From contig NZ_CANMNK010000002.1 of assembly GCF_947499265.1 (NCBI RefSeq), positions 124,001 through 188,000 of the forward strand: 64,000 nt of DNA, read 5' to 3'. Numbering within the stretch: the stretch's first letter is position 1; each line of letters starts with the position of its first letter. The DNA is from an uncultured Roseobacter sp. (GTDB taxonomy: Bacteria; Pseudomonadota; Alphaproteobacteria; Rhodobacterales; Rhodobacteraceae). Shown one piece after another: positions 52,934 through 62,321 of this stretch. The translations under genes were made by a program, and so were the position numbers. Under the pieces are notes generated by a model. It ran no database searches. It was given only the letters and a program-made list of their open reading frames with translations, and had not been told where the DNA came from.

Positions 52934-53442
52934 CCAAATCGAAGAAACTTGATTTCCGCCCGAACGAATTTGTCGTCTACCCAGCGCATGGCGTGGGTCA
53001 GATTCTGTCGATCGAGGAGCAGGAAGTGGCCGGTATTTCGCTGGAGCTTTTTGTGATTTCCTTTGAGAAGGACAAGATGACACTGCGGGTGCCGACGCAT
53101 AAGGCGACGGAGATCGGGATGCGGGCGCTGAGCTCGCCGGATGTGATCACCCATGCGATGCGGACGCTCAAGGGCAAGGCCAAGGTGAAGCGCGCCATGT
53201 GGTCACGCCGGGCACAGGAATATGAGCAAAAGATCAACTCGGGCGATCTGATCGCGATTGCGGAAGTGGTGCGTGATTTGCACCGCACCGACGATCAGCG
53301 CGAACAAAGCTATTCTGAACGCCAGCTGTATGAGGCCGCACTTGAACGGTTGACCCGGGAGGTTGCGGCAGTGAGCGGTGGCGATGAGCTTGCCGCGGCC
53401 AAGCAGGTGGGTGACGTGCTGGAAAGCCGCGTCGCGGCCTGA
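52930..53442 (+). CDS. carD: CarD family transcription regulator
   Basis: A 170-residue CarD/CdnL-type protein. The N-terminal RNA-polymerase-interacting Tudor-like domain starts DFRPNEFVVYPAHGVGQILS; the C-terminal helical DNA-binding domain has AMWSRRAQEYEQKINSGDLI. In alphaproteobacteria CarD stabilises open promoter complexes at rRNA and growth genes. AAGGAACACTG precedes the ATG. A terminator follows at 53462. Confidence 0.94.
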   Translation: MTKSKKLDFRPNEFVVYPAHGVGQILSIEEQEVAGISLELFVISFEKDKMTLRVPTHKATEIGMRALSSPDVITHAMRTLKGKAKVKRAMWSRRAQEYEQKINSGDLIAIAEVVRDLHRTDDQREQSYSERQLYEAALERLTREVAAVSGGDELAAAKQVGDVLESRVAA

Positions 53443-53461
53443 TCCGATATCAAGGTTGAAC

Positions 53462-53495
53462 AAGGCCGTTCCCTGAAAAGGGGGCGGCTTTCTTT
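53462..53495 (+). terminator. Intrinsic terminator after carD
   Basis: A 13-bp imperfect stem AAGGCCGTTCCCT / AGGGGGCGGCTTT with a GAAA tetraloop, then TCTTT. It lies between carD and the convergent cobS end. Confidence 0.85.
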
Positions 53496-54255
53496 ATGTC
53501 AAGACGGCCACAAGAACCATAAGAACGGCAACTTCGGAAAGCTGTTGCACGGCGCCCAGAACATCACCAGTCTGCCCGCCTATTTTCGCGCGCGCCAACA
53601 GGCCCATGGCGGCGGCGGTCAACAGCGCCACCAGCAAACACAGGATCGCAATGCCACCTAGGCTCGCCCCCGCGAGGGCCAGGGCCAAGCCCAATCCGGC
53701 GATCACCGAGACCTCGCCCGGGCGACCGACGCTATGTGACAGGCCGGTGTCGCGCGCATGAGGCAAAGCGACCATCAGGCAGGGCATCACACTGCGCGAG
53801 AGCACGGCCACGGCAACAACCGGCCAAACGCCCAGTGGCAGCAAGAATGCATAGGCGACCCACCGCAGACCGGTCACCACGATCAAGGCAAGCAGGCCAT
53901 AGGTACCGAGGTGGCTGTCTTTCATGATCGCCAAGCGCCGCTGTGCGTCGAACCCGCCCCAGAAACCATCGGCGGTATCGGCCAGCCCGTCCTCATGCAT
54001 CCCGCCGGTTGACAGCATGAGGACGGCGAGAAGACCCCCCGCGGCAAGACCCGCAGGGAGCCCCAGACCCATCAGCGCAAACCCAAAGCCACCCGCAATC
54101 AGGCCCAGAACGGCGCCAGTGATCGAATAGGCCCACACCGCGCGTGCCGCGCGCTCATAGGCGCCTTCGTGCAGCTGCGGAAGCGGCAGGCGGCTGAGCA
54201 GGCTGCCCGCGACCAGCATATCCAGAACCCAAAAGGGTAATCTGTCGGTTTTCAT
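53494..54255 (-). CDS. cobS: Adenosylcobinamide-GDP ribazoletransferase CobS
   Basis: A 253-residue multi-pass membrane enzyme that joins adenosylcobinamide-GDP to alpha-ribazole, the last step of the lower-ligand pathway. The conserved GGMHEDGLADTADGFWGG segment (metal/phosphate-binding) is intact; about six hydrophobic helices follow. It is divergent from cobT with an 83-bp gap, too small for a cobalamin riboswitch, and none is seen. Confidence 0.95.
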   Translation of the reverse strand: MKTDRLPFWVLDMLVAGSLLSRLPLPQLHEGAYERAARAVWAYSITGAVLGLIAGGFGFALMGLGLPAGLAAGGLLAVLMLSTGGMHEDGLADTADGFWGGFDAQRRLAIMKDSHLGTYGLLALIVVTGLRWVAYAFLLPLGVWPVVAVAVLSRSVMPCLMVALPHARDTGLSHSVGRPGEVSVIAGLGLALALAGASLGGIAILCLLVALLTAAAMGLLARAKIGGQTGDVLGAVQQLSEVAVLMVLVAVLT

Positions 54256-54338
54256 GACATTACATGCCGTTTCTTGCCTTGTGAGTGTCTCAGCATTGGG
54301 TAATGAGGTGCAAAGAATGATGCAACCGAGGTGACCCG

Positions 54339-55352
54339 ATGACAGCAGCTTTTTCCGATTTGGCAGGGTTCAGGAACCTCCTCGCAACGCAGCCTGCCAG
54401 GGACACAGCGGCCATCGCAGCAGCAGGCGCGCGCAACGGGCAATTGACCAAACCGCCCGCAGCCCTGGGCCGCCTCGAGGATCTTGCGATCTGGTATGCC
54501 GGGTGGCGCGGCACGGATCGCCCGACGGTTGCCGCGCCGCAGGTCATCGTTTTTGCCGGCAACCATGGGGTCGCGGCGCAGGGCGTGTCTGCCTTCCCAT
54601 CGGAGGTGACCGCGCAGATGGTGCTGAATTTCGAGCACGGCGGGGCGGCGATCAACCAGTTGGCGCGCACCTTCGGGGCGAAACTCGATGTTCATGCCTT
54701 GTCATTGGACCGGCCCACGGCCGATTTCACACAAGGCCCGGCAATGCGCGAAGATGAGCTCTGCGAGGCTCTGCTGGCGGGTTGGAACGCGGTTGATGAG
54801 ACCACGGATGTGCTGGTCACGGGCGAAATGGGGATCGGGAATACGACCTCTGCGGCAGCACTGGCCACAGCGCTTTTTGGCGGGGATGCGGGCGCCTGGA
54901 CGGGGCGCGGCACCGGCGTGGATGATGAGGGTCTGGCGACGAAGACCCGCGTGGTTGCAGAAGGCGTGGCGCGACACGGCGGCAAAGGCGACGGGCTGGA
55001 AAAGCTGCGCCGTCTGGGCGGGCGTGAGCTGGCGGGCATGGTGGGCGCGATTGCGCGGGCGCGTAGCTTGCGTATCCCGGTGCTGTTGGATGGGTTCATT
55101 TGCTGTGCCGCAGCGGCCTGTCTGGAAAAGACGGTGGCGGGTTCTCTGGATCACTGCGTTGCCAGTCACCTGAGCGCCGAAGGCGCGCATGGCCCGATGT
55201 TGAAGGCCCTGGGCAAAGAACCGTTGCTGTCACTTGGCCTGCGTCTGGGGGAGGCCTCCGGTGCGGCGCTGTCCCTTGGGGTTTTGAAGGCTGCTGTGGC
55301 CTGTCTGAGCGGTATGGCAACCTTTGCCGAAGCTGGCGTTTCCGACAGCTGA
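54339..55352 (+). CDS. cobT: Nicotinate-nucleotide-dimethylbenzimidazole phosphoribosyltransferase CobT
   Basis: A 337-residue enzyme that makes alpha-ribazole 5'-phosphate for cobalamin. Family motifs: [48 protein letters not shown], and the glycine-rich [17 protein letters not shown] near the catalytic Glu. It is paired divergently with cobS. The window also holds meaB, a partner of a B12-dependent mutase. Confidence 0.96.
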   Translation: MTAAFSDLAGFRNLLATQPARDTAAIAAAGARNGQLTKPPAALGRLEDLAIWYAGWRGTDRPTVAAPQVIVFAGNHGVAAQGVSAFPSEVTAQMVLNFEHGGAAINQLARTFGAKLDVHALSLDRPTADFTQGPAMREDELCEALLAGWNAVDETTDVLVTGEMGIGNTTSAAALATALFGGDAGAWTGRGTGVDDEGLATKTRVVAEGVARHGGKGDGLEKLRRLGGRELAGMVGAIARARSLRIPVLLDGFICCAAAACLEKTVAGSLDHCVASHLSAEGAHGPMLKALGKEPLLSLGLRLGEASGAALSLGVLKAAVACLSGMATFAEAGVSDS

Positions 55353-55401
55353 ACGCAGACATCGAAACCCCGATCTACTGTCAGGGTTTCGCGGCCTCAC
55401 A

Positions 55402-57276
55402 TCACGCGCTCTTTTTCTCGCTGTCGCGGCTGAGGAAGGCGGTTTCCAGCTCTTTCTGCAGCTCTTTGGCGCGGGCCAGGTAGGCCGCGTTCTGGCTGGC
55501 GGGAATATCCGGATCCCAGAGCTGCGCCAATTCCTGCACCGAATATCGGTCATGGTGGTAGAAGATGCGCTCGGCCTCCGCCGCCTCGTAATCGCTGAGC
55601 CCCATGTTTTCGAGCACGTAGCGCCCGGCGCGCAGGGAGCTGTCAAAGAGCTCGCGCACGATGTCATCGGCCCCCGCCTGATATAGCCTGTAAACATGGG
55701 TGCGGTCCCGCGCACGGGCAACGATATGCAGATCCGGGCGCAGTTTCCGGGCGTATCGGACCAGCTTTATCGCGGCCTCCTTGTCATCGAGCGCCACCAC
55801 CAGCACGCGCGCCGCGTCCAGACCCGCAGCGCGTAGAATGTCAGGGCGCGTGGGATCGCCCAAAAACCCCTTAAAGCCAAAGCGCCGCATCACCGCGATC
55901 GTTTCCATGTCGTGATCCAGCACAACCGTATTGAACCCGTTGGCTTGCACCAGCCGGTTCACGATCTGCCCGAAGCGACCGATACCGGCGATGATCACCG
56001 GGCCTTCTTCGTCGATCTCGTCGTCTGGGTGTTGTTCCTGCGTGTCCTGCATCCGTTTCGAGAGGAAATCGTAGAGGATGAACAGCAAGGGTGTGATCAG
56101 CATGGAGATGGAGATCACCAGCAACAGCGTTTCGGCAACCCCCCTCGGAATGACGCCCTGCACGACGGAGAAGGACACCAGCACAAATCCGAACTCACCC
56201 GCCTGCGCCAGCGCGAGCGTGAAAAGCCAATGGTCCTTGCCCTTGAGCTTGAAGGCGCGCCCGAGGAAAAACAGGATCAGGCCCTTGATGAGGATCACCA
56301 GCAGCGCCATCGCGACGATGCCCGCCACGTTGTCGAACAGCAGGGTGAAATTGATGCCCGCGCCCACGGTGATGAAAAAGAGACCCAGCAACAGCCCCTT
56401 GAAGGGTTCAAGGTCGGTTTCCAACTCGTGACGGAACTCTGAACTGGCCAGCACCACCCCGGCCAGAAATGCGCCAAGCGCCGGGGACAGCCCCACCAGT
56501 GTCATCAGAAACGAAATGCCCACGACGATGAGCAGGGCCAGCGCCGTATACATTTCGCGCAGCCGGGCGGAGTGGATGTAGCGAAAGAGCGGTCGGGTCA
56601 GAAACACACCCGCCAGTACAACCGCAGCAATGGCTGCGAGGGTGACCAGCGTGACCCCCCATCCCGGCAGACCTTCGACCAGCGACAGGCTGTGGTGCGC
56701 CTTGTCGTGGGCTTCTTCGCCGGCGCGCTGGATCGAGCCGTCTGTGTTGAGTTGCGCAGGGACAGCCGCCACCAGCAGCGGCAGGAAGGCGAGGATCGGG
56801 ATAACCGCGATGTCCTGCGTCAGCAGTACCGAGAACACGGATCGTCCGCCGCTCGTTTGCATCAGGCCCTTTTCCGACAGGGTTTGCAGAACGATGGCCG
56901 TAGAACTCAGCGACAGCGCCAACCCGATTGCCAGCGCCACGCCCCAGGGTTGGTGGTAGGCCATCGCGATGCCCATGATTGCCAGCGTGCTGAGCCCGAT
57001 TTGCAGACCCCCCAGGCCAATAAGGCGGTGGCGCATGTCCCATAATGTGCGGGGCTCGAGCTCCAGCCCGATGAGAAACAGCATCATCACAACGCCGAAT
57101 TCGGCAAAGTGCTGCAGGTCTTCGGTTTCGGCGCCCACAAGCCCCAGAACCGGGCCGATGATGATCCCGGCGGCAAGGTAGCCCAGCACCGATCCCAACC
57201 CCAGCCGCGCCGCAATCGGCACCGCGATGACCGCAGCGGCAAGGTAGATGGACGCTTGGAACAGGAAACTTTCCAT
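55402..57276 (-). CDS. CPA2 family cation:proton antiporter (KefB/KefC-like)
   Basis: A 624-residue protein. About 12 membrane helices in residues 1-390 form the CPA2 antiporter domain (SVLGYLAAGIIIGPVLGLVG); the cytosolic part has a Rossmann TrkA-N/RCK domain (VIIAGIGRFGQIVNRLVQ) and a C-terminal stretch ending in KKSA. It probably exports K+ (glutathione- or nucleotide-gated) in exchange for H+. GAGGAGA precedes the ATG. No ancillary kefF/kefG gene is adjacent. Confidence 0.92.
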   Translation of the reverse strand: MESFLFQASIYLAAAVIAVPIAARLGLGSVLGYLAAGIIIGPVLGLVGAETEDLQHFAEFGVVMMLFLIGLELEPRTLWDMRHRLIGLGGLQIGLSTLAIMGIAMAYHQPWGVALAIGLALSLSSTAIVLQTLSEKGLMQTSGGRSVFSVLLTQDIAVIPILAFLPLLVAAVPAQLNTDGSIQRAGEEAHDKAHHSLSLVEGLPGWGVTLVTLAAIAAVVLAGVFLTRPLFRYIHSARLREMYTALALLIVVGISFLMTLVGLSPALGAFLAGVVLASSEFRHELETDLEPFKGLLLGLFFITVGAGINFTLLFDNVAGIVAMALLVILIKGLILFFLGRAFKLKGKDHWLFTLALAQAGEFGFVLVSFSVVQGVIPRGVAETLLLVISISMLITPLLFILYDFLSKRMQDTQEQHPDDEIDEEGPVIIAGIGRFGQIVNRLVQANGFNTVVLDHDMETIAVMRRFGFKGFLGDPTRPDILRAAGLDAARVLVVALDDKEAAIKLVRYARKLRPDLHIVARARDRTHVYRLYQAGADDIVRELFDSSLRAGRYVLENMGLSDYEAAEAERIFYHHDRYSVQELAQLWDPDIPASQNAAYLARAKELQKELETAFLSRDSEKKSA

Positions 57277-57301
57277 GAATGCGGGTTCTCCTCGCAGGCG
57301 A

Positions 57302-57760
57302 TCAGGTGGGCAGGGGCCCGTCGGATTTCAGTTGGTCCATGACAATCTGGCTGTGGACGCGTGCCACAGCTGGATGCGGCAGCAAGACTTCGTGGATAAG
57401 CGCGTTTAACGCTGGTAAATCGGCACAGTAAACCCTCAAAAGATAGTCCGCATCTCCGGTCAATGTCCACGCACTCGTAATTTCCGGGCGGGTGTCGACC
57501 AGGCGCGCAAAGCTCTTTGACTGATCGGGTCCATGCGTACCCAGGTGAACCTGCACGAACCCTTGAACATGCAGCCCCAACCGTGCGGGATCAAGCCTGG
57601 CGACATAGGCGCGGATGTAGCCGTCGTTTTCCAGACGCTGGCGTCTGCGCCCGGCCTGGCTCGGGGAAAGGTTGAGACGTTCGCCCAGCTGCTGCGCGGT
57701 CAGATGCGCATTCTTTTGCAGGGCTTCCAGAAGGCGGGTATCGACGTCATCCAGCATCAT
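57302..57760 (-). CDS. Lrp/AsnC family transcriptional regulator
   Basis: A 152-residue Lrp-type regulator: HTH in residues about 5-50 (LQKNAHLTAQQLGERLNLSP; SQAGRRRQRLENDGYIRAYV), then an AsnC effector domain (TGDADYLLRVYCADLPALNA). It is divergent from hppD, so it very likely controls this gene, perhaps with an aromatic amino acid as effector. The start is ATG 57760 or the next codon, with AAAGGACGC upstream. Confidence 0.9.
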   Translation of the reverse strand: MMLDDVDTRLLEALQKNAHLTAQQLGERLNLSPSQAGRRRQRLENDGYIRAYVARLDPARLGLHVQGFVQVHLGTHGPDQSKSFARLVDTRPEITSAWTLTGDADYLLRVYCADLPALNALIHEVLLPHPAVARVHSQIVMDQLKSDGPLPT

Positions 57761-57917
57761 GCGTCCTTTTTCCACGTTTCACGTTTATTGTGCGCGCAAT
57801 CCGCATGAATAGCCAATGCTTTGACCGAAGTTGCGCGAATTTCACAGTGAATAGGATGTATTTTGCCGTAAAACCGTGCGTTTCGCGCGTGATTCCACTC
57901 ATTTCAGGAGTTTTCTC

Positions 57918-59012
57918 ATGGGACCTTTCCCGCATGACGCACCAAAGTCCACGATCACAGCCGAAAACCCGGCAGGGACCGATGGATTTGAGTTTGTGGA
58001 GTTTGCCCACCCCGACCCACAGGAATTGCGCGACCTCTTTGCGCGCATGGGCTATGCGCATGTGGCCAACCATAAGACCAAGCAGATCGAGCTTTGGCAG
58101 CAGGGTGACATCACCTATGTGCTGAATGCAGACCCTGAGAGTTTTGCTGCACGGTTTGTCGAAGAGCACGGGCCCTGCGCGCCCTCCATGGGCTGGCGTG
58201 TCGTGGATGCCCAGCACGCTTTTGACCATGCGGTGGCGAAGGGCGCCACGCCCTATGAGGGTGAGGGCAAAGCGCTAGATGTGCCGGCGATTGTCGGCAT
58301 TGGCGGATCGCTGCTTTATTTTGTCGATCAGTATTACGACACCAGCCCGTATAACGCGGAATTCGACTGGATTGCGCAATCCAAACCTGCCGGGGTCGGT
58401 TTCTATTATCTCGATCACCTGACCCACAACGTGCACAGGGGCAACATGGACATCTGGTTCAAGTTCTATGGCGACCTGTTCAACTTTCGCGAAATTCGGT
58501 TCTTTGACATCGAGGGCAAGTTCAGCGGTCTGCTGAGCCGTGCGCTGACCTCTCCCTGCGGGCGCATTCGCATTCCGATCAATGAAGACCGGGGTGAGAC
58601 CGGGCAGATTGTATCCTATCTGAAAAAATACAAGGGCGAGGGCATTCAACATATCGCCGTGGGCTCCAGCGACATTTACGACAGCACCGATGAGATCGCC
58701 GCGCGTGGGCTGAAATTCATGCCCGGCCCCCCTGAAACCTATTACGCGCTCAGCAAGGACCGGGTTGTCGGGCATGATGAGCCGATTGACCGGATGAAAA
58801 AACACGGCATTCTGATCGATGGCGAAGGGGTTGTGGACGGTGGCGAGACCAAGATCCTCCTGCAGATCTTCTCAAAAACCGTGATCGGGCCGATCTTTTT
58901 CGAATTCATCCAGCGCAAGGGCGATGATGGGTTCGGCGAAGGCAACTTCAAGGCGCTCTTCGAGAGTATTGAGCAAGAGCAGATCGATAGCGGGGAACTG
59001 GCCGCGGAGTAA
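57918..59012 (+). CDS. hppD: 4-hydroxyphenylpyruvate dioxygenase
   Basis: A 364-residue non-heme iron enzyme converting 4-hydroxyphenylpyruvate to homogentisate in tyrosine breakdown. Two VOC domains; the iron ligands are in YLDHLTHNV (His), IQHIAVGSSD (His) and GPIFFEFIQR (Glu). CAGGAG lies 8 nt before ATG 57918. The divergent Lrp gene is the likely regulator. No hmgA or maiA is next to it. Confidence 0.95.
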   Translation: MGPFPHDAPKSTITAENPAGTDGFEFVEFAHPDPQELRDLFARMGYAHVANHKTKQIELWQQGDITYVLNADPESFAARFVEEHGPCAPSMGWRVVDAQHAFDHAVAKGATPYEGEGKALDVPAIVGIGGSLLYFVDQYYDTSPYNAEFDWIAQSKPAGVGFYYLDHLTHNVHRGNMDIWFKFYGDLFNFREIRFFDIEGKFSGLLSRALTSPCGRIRIPINEDRGETGQIVSYLKKYKGEGIQHIAVGSSDIYDSTDEIAARGLKFMPGPPETYYALSKDRVVGHDEPIDRMKKHGILIDGEGVVDGGETKILLQIFSKTVIGPIFFEFIQRKGDDGFGEGNFKALFESIEQEQIDSGELAAE

Positions 59013-59094
59013 GCTGTTTGGGCGTTCAGTCGCCCAGCGGGGGATCAGGATTTGGGACGTTTTCGGGTGTGTCCTGGGGCGCTCCCCTGACGGG

Positions 59095-61422
59095 TCAGCC
59101 CTTGGGCATTTTCAAAACGATGTTCCGACCGCTTTTCTGATACCGTAGCTCACCCTCACCAATGGCCGAGATACGCCCACCATCGATGCGGTCACCGACC
59201 TCGACCTTTTTGTAGCGCCCGTTTGCGAGACGCACCAGGGCGCGCCGCTGGGAGGGCGTGCCATAAACGCCAATCAGATTGACCTTCCGCAGATTGATTG
59301 CGTTGCGCACGGTGGCCTCGCGGGCCACGGAGGCGCTTGAGGGGATGTTGGGTGTGATGGCGCGTGGTGCAATCGATGCGGTGGCAACCGAAGCTGCAGC
59401 GGCGGCGGCTTCTTGGGAGCGCTGAACGATCTGGTTGAAATTGCTCGGGCGTGCGTCGGGACGCAGGGTCGCGGCCAGGGCCAACCGGCTGTTGCTGGCG
59501 GCAATGCCCTGCGTATCCGGGTCCGACAACAGCGCGGCACTGCCCTCCAGCGGAACGAGGCTCGCTGAGGCGACGGTGGTTTCGGGTGACGGCGGCGTTG
59601 GCCGCGCGGGGGGCCGAATTTCCGCCAGTTCCGAGCGTGTAAGGCCGTCCAGTGTTGCGCGCTCCGTTGTCTCCACAATGTCGGCTGGGCGCAGACGCGG
59701 GCGGAAGGCGGCAAGCTCCGTCTGCACCGGGCTCAGCTCTTCCGTGGCTTCGGGGCCACCGCGTTCGGGCAGCGAGGTGGGGCGGACAGGCGGGGCACCG
59801 GCGAAGATTTTGATGCCATCGGGCGAGAGCGCGCCCTCGCTGGATCCGACAACAAGCCCGCGATCATCCAATGCAAATTTTGTCCCTGCAGCGGCGGGTG
59901 AATTGGGGGCGTCCAGCGCGACATCGCGATTGAGCTCTTCCACCGATGGCAGGGCAACGGCGTCGAACGCGGGCTCAATCGGATCGATGCTGGTCACATA
60001 AAGGTCTTCGATATCAACCAGCGGCGGGGGCCTCGGAACATCTGGCGCGATGGGCCAGATCCCGGTGACCGCATATTGCGCGCGCAGATCATCAGTGGTC
60101 GTCGGTTGCGGCCGTGCGCTGTCGTCTTGTGCGAGCGGTGTGCGCAACGCATCAAGCACGGCGGCATCTTCATCCGTCAGGTTCGGGTTGAGCGAGGTGA
60201 ATTCGGTTTCGTCGAGCCGGGTAGGGGCCGGATCAGCTTCCGATACATCCGATTGTGGAATGGGCGGAGAGACCTGGATGGCCGTGGTATCGACATCGGC
60301 ACGGGATGTGCGGTCAAAAAGACCCGCGATGCTTTCCGGCATCTTGCCAGATGCAAAAGCGCCCACCCCGACGAGAATAACCAGAAGTGCAACCGTCAGA
60401 ACAAGAGCTGTATAGCGCGGCGCTTGTTTGCGTGGCATCTGCGCGCGGGCCCCGAACACGGTCATGCGTTCGGCTTCATCCGTGACGGGCTTGGGTTTTA
60501 CCGGTGCAACGACATTCAGTTTTGGAACGCGCACCGAACGGGGTTTGGGCGTGTAGGGCGCTGCCGCCGATTCCGCAAAACCACGCGCTGCTACGGCTGG
60601 CTCCGGCTTTTGCACGAAGGTCGGGCGCGGTGGCGCGATGGGTTGCCGCCTGCTGGAGAACGTTGGCGGGGGCGGCGGCACATCGATGGGTGGCACCTGG
60701 GGCGCCGCGACATCTGCGGAGATATCACTGTTCTTGCGCAGGTTTTCGAGCGCGTCACCCAACCGGTTTCGGGGCTCGGTTACGGTGTCATCGGTCCAAT
60801 CGGTCACATGCGCAGCGTCAGCGGCTGTCGTCTCCGCTGCGGCAGGCTCCACGACGGGGCCTTCGGGCACGGTCACGTCACCGATGACGACAATGGCTAC
60901 GCCATCCGGCTCCACGCTTTGGCCGCTCTCCAGCAAGGTGCGCGCCGCTTTTGACGGCCCAAAGTAAGGTTCGCCAAGAAAGGGGTTGTGATCCGGGATC
61001 GCCACGAAACTGACGGGATGAAACCTGTGCTCCTCCGCAAAGGTCTCGGCTTCGTCCAGCGTTTCCTGTGCGACAGCCGCGACATGGGTGCGATCACCGT
61101 CTTGAGAGATGTCGAACGCCAGATCGTCGACCGCATAGGGCGTTGCCCCCTCAAGGGCCGCCCGCGCGGCATCTCGGCAGGCGGCGATGTCCATATCCGG
61201 TGTGTCGATGCTCAGATAACGGATCTGCCCATTGGGAATGACAAGCTTGCAGCGCACCCCGTCCGGCGCCAGCGACGACGCCGTTTTGCGCAGCATCGCG
61301 AGCTCGGAAATCAGCTCTTTTGCCTCTGGCGAAACTTCGCCGACCAGTCGCCACCCGCCCGCTGCGCGATGCAGCAACCGAATGCTCTCAGCGGATAAAG
61401 ACAACGCGAAGTTTGGTTTCAT
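59095..61422 (-). CDS. Large single-pass membrane protein with PilM-like N-terminus and PilP/GspC-like C-terminus
   Basis: A 775-residue protein. The first 170 residues resemble the actin-like cytosolic part of PilM/GspL (FALSLSAESIRLLHRAAGGW; VIPNGQIRYLSIDTPDM). A Pro/Ala-rich linker leads to one membrane helix at about residues 340-360 (TALVLTVALLVILVGVGAFA). A long acidic, proline-rich periplasmic part ends in an HR-like domain (NLIGVYGTPSQRRALVRLAN; GRYKKVEVGDRIDGGRISAI) like PilP/GspC. No pilus or secretion genes are adjacent. The role is unknown; it may link a cytosolic ATPase-type signal to an envelope partner. The start has no clear ribosome binding site. Confidence 0.7.
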   Translation of the reverse strand: MKPNFALSLSAESIRLLHRAAGGWRLVGEVSPEAKELISELAMLRKTASSLAPDGVRCKLVIPNGQIRYLSIDTPDMDIAACRDAARAALEGATPYAVDDLAFDISQDGDRTHVAAVAQETLDEAETFAEEHRFHPVSFVAIPDHNPFLGEPYFGPSKAARTLLESGQSVEPDGVAIVVIGDVTVPEGPVVEPAAAETTAADAAHVTDWTDDTVTEPRNRLGDALENLRKNSDISADVAAPQVPPIDVPPPPPTFSSRRQPIAPPRPTFVQKPEPAVAARGFAESAAAPYTPKPRSVRVPKLNVVAPVKPKPVTDEAERMTVFGARAQMPRKQAPRYTALVLTVALLVILVGVGAFASGKMPESIAGLFDRTSRADVDTTAIQVSPPIPQSDVSEADPAPTRLDETEFTSLNPNLTDEDAAVLDALRTPLAQDDSARPQPTTTDDLRAQYAVTGIWPIAPDVPRPPPLVDIEDLYVTSIDPIEPAFDAVALPSVEELNRDVALDAPNSPAAAGTKFALDDRGLVVGSSEGALSPDGIKIFAGAPPVRPTSLPERGGPEATEELSPVQTELAAFRPRLRPADIVETTERATLDGLTRSELAEIRPPARPTPPSPETTVASASLVPLEGSAALLSDPDTQGIAASNSRLALAATLRPDARPSNFNQIVQRSQEAAAAAASVATASIAPRAITPNIPSSASVAREATVRNAINLRKVNLIGVYGTPSQRRALVRLANGRYKKVEVGDRIDGGRISAIGEGELRYQKSGRNIVLKMPKG

Positions 61423-61579
61423 GTCGTGGGTTTACCAGCCGATTGCGAAGTTGCACAGAACGTTGATGACATTTGAGATCATACAGCAGGTCTTTGCCGA
61501 GGAAAAGTGAACCATGTCTTAACGGCTTGCTCTTGCAGGAGCGGGAGTGTCAGGTAAATGGAATGTATGGAGGATAACG

Positions 61580-62269
61580 ATGAGACATGTTTTTAAGCTT
61601 GTGATGATCTTGTGCCTGGTGGCAGGCAGCGCTTTTGCCGAAGATCTGCGCGTGATCACCACGACCGGACAGGGCGCCGTTGAGGCCGCCCCGGATATGG
61701 CGACCATTCGCCTCGGCGTGACCCAAGAGGCGAAAGAGGCCGCCGCCGCCATGGCAGCGACATCTGAAGGCGTCGCAGCCGTGTTGAGCCGGTTGTCGGA
61801 GGCGGGGATCGCGCCGCGCGACATGCAAACCAACAATATTTCGCTGCAACCGGTCTGGTCAGGGCGGGGATCGAACAGCGACACGCCAGCAAAGATCACT
61901 GGGTTTGTGGCCAGCAACACTCTGACCGTGCGGGTGCGCGATCTGGCGGCGCTTGGTGGCATCCTGGATCTGGTTGTCAGTGATGGCGCCAATACGTTCA
62001 ACGGCCTGTCATTTGGTTTGCAGGAGCCGAAACCGGTCGCAGATGCGGCCCGGGCCGAGGCGGTGCGCGACGCGATAGATCGCGCTCAGCAGTTGGCGGA
62101 TGCCGCAGGTGTCGTTTTGGGCCCCATTCAATCGATCAACGAACATGGCGGCATGCCACGCCCGAAGATGATGGAGATGGCGGCCGCCCGTCAGATGGAC
62201 GCACCGGTGGCTGCGGGAGAGTTGACCGTGACGGCTTCGGTCAACATCGTCTTTGCCATCGCTGAATAG
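61580..62269 (+). CDS. SIMPL domain protein, periplasmic
   Basis: A 229-residue protein with a Sec signal (LVMILCLVAGSAFAED, cut after AFA) and a SIMPL (DUF541) domain: RVITTTGQGAVEAAPDMATI, AGIAPRDMQTNNISLQPVWS, and a C-terminal VTASVNIVFAIAE strand. Related proteins such as YggE form periplasmic rings and reduce oxidative stress. GGAGGATA precedes ATG 61580. A terminator follows. Confidence 0.92.
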   Translation: MRHVFKLVMILCLVAGSAFAEDLRVITTTGQGAVEAAPDMATIRLGVTQEAKEAAAAMAATSEGVAAVLSRLSEAGIAPRDMQTNNISLQPVWSGRGSNSDTPAKITGFVASNTLTVRVRDLAALGGILDLVVSDGANTFNGLSFGLQEPKPVADAARAEAVRDAIDRAQQLADAAGVVLGPIQSINEHGGMPRPKMMEMAAARQMDAPVAAGELTVTASVNIVFAIAE

Positions 62270-62282
62270 CTTCTCTTAGAAC

Positions 62283-62318
62283 TGGAAAAAGGGGCGCCGT
62301 CGGAGCGCCCCTTTTCCA
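62283..62318. terminator. Bidirectional intrinsic terminator
   Basis: A long stem GGAAAAAGGGGCGC / GCGCCCCTTTTCC with a 7-nt loop and flanking A/T runs, placed between the convergent SIMPL and metY genes, so it can stop both transcripts. Confidence 0.85.
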
Positions 62319-62321
62319 TGT

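Noticed and set aside
54256-54338. Cobalamin riboswitch between cobS and cobT
   Set aside because: The gap is 83 bp and lacks the conserved B12-box.
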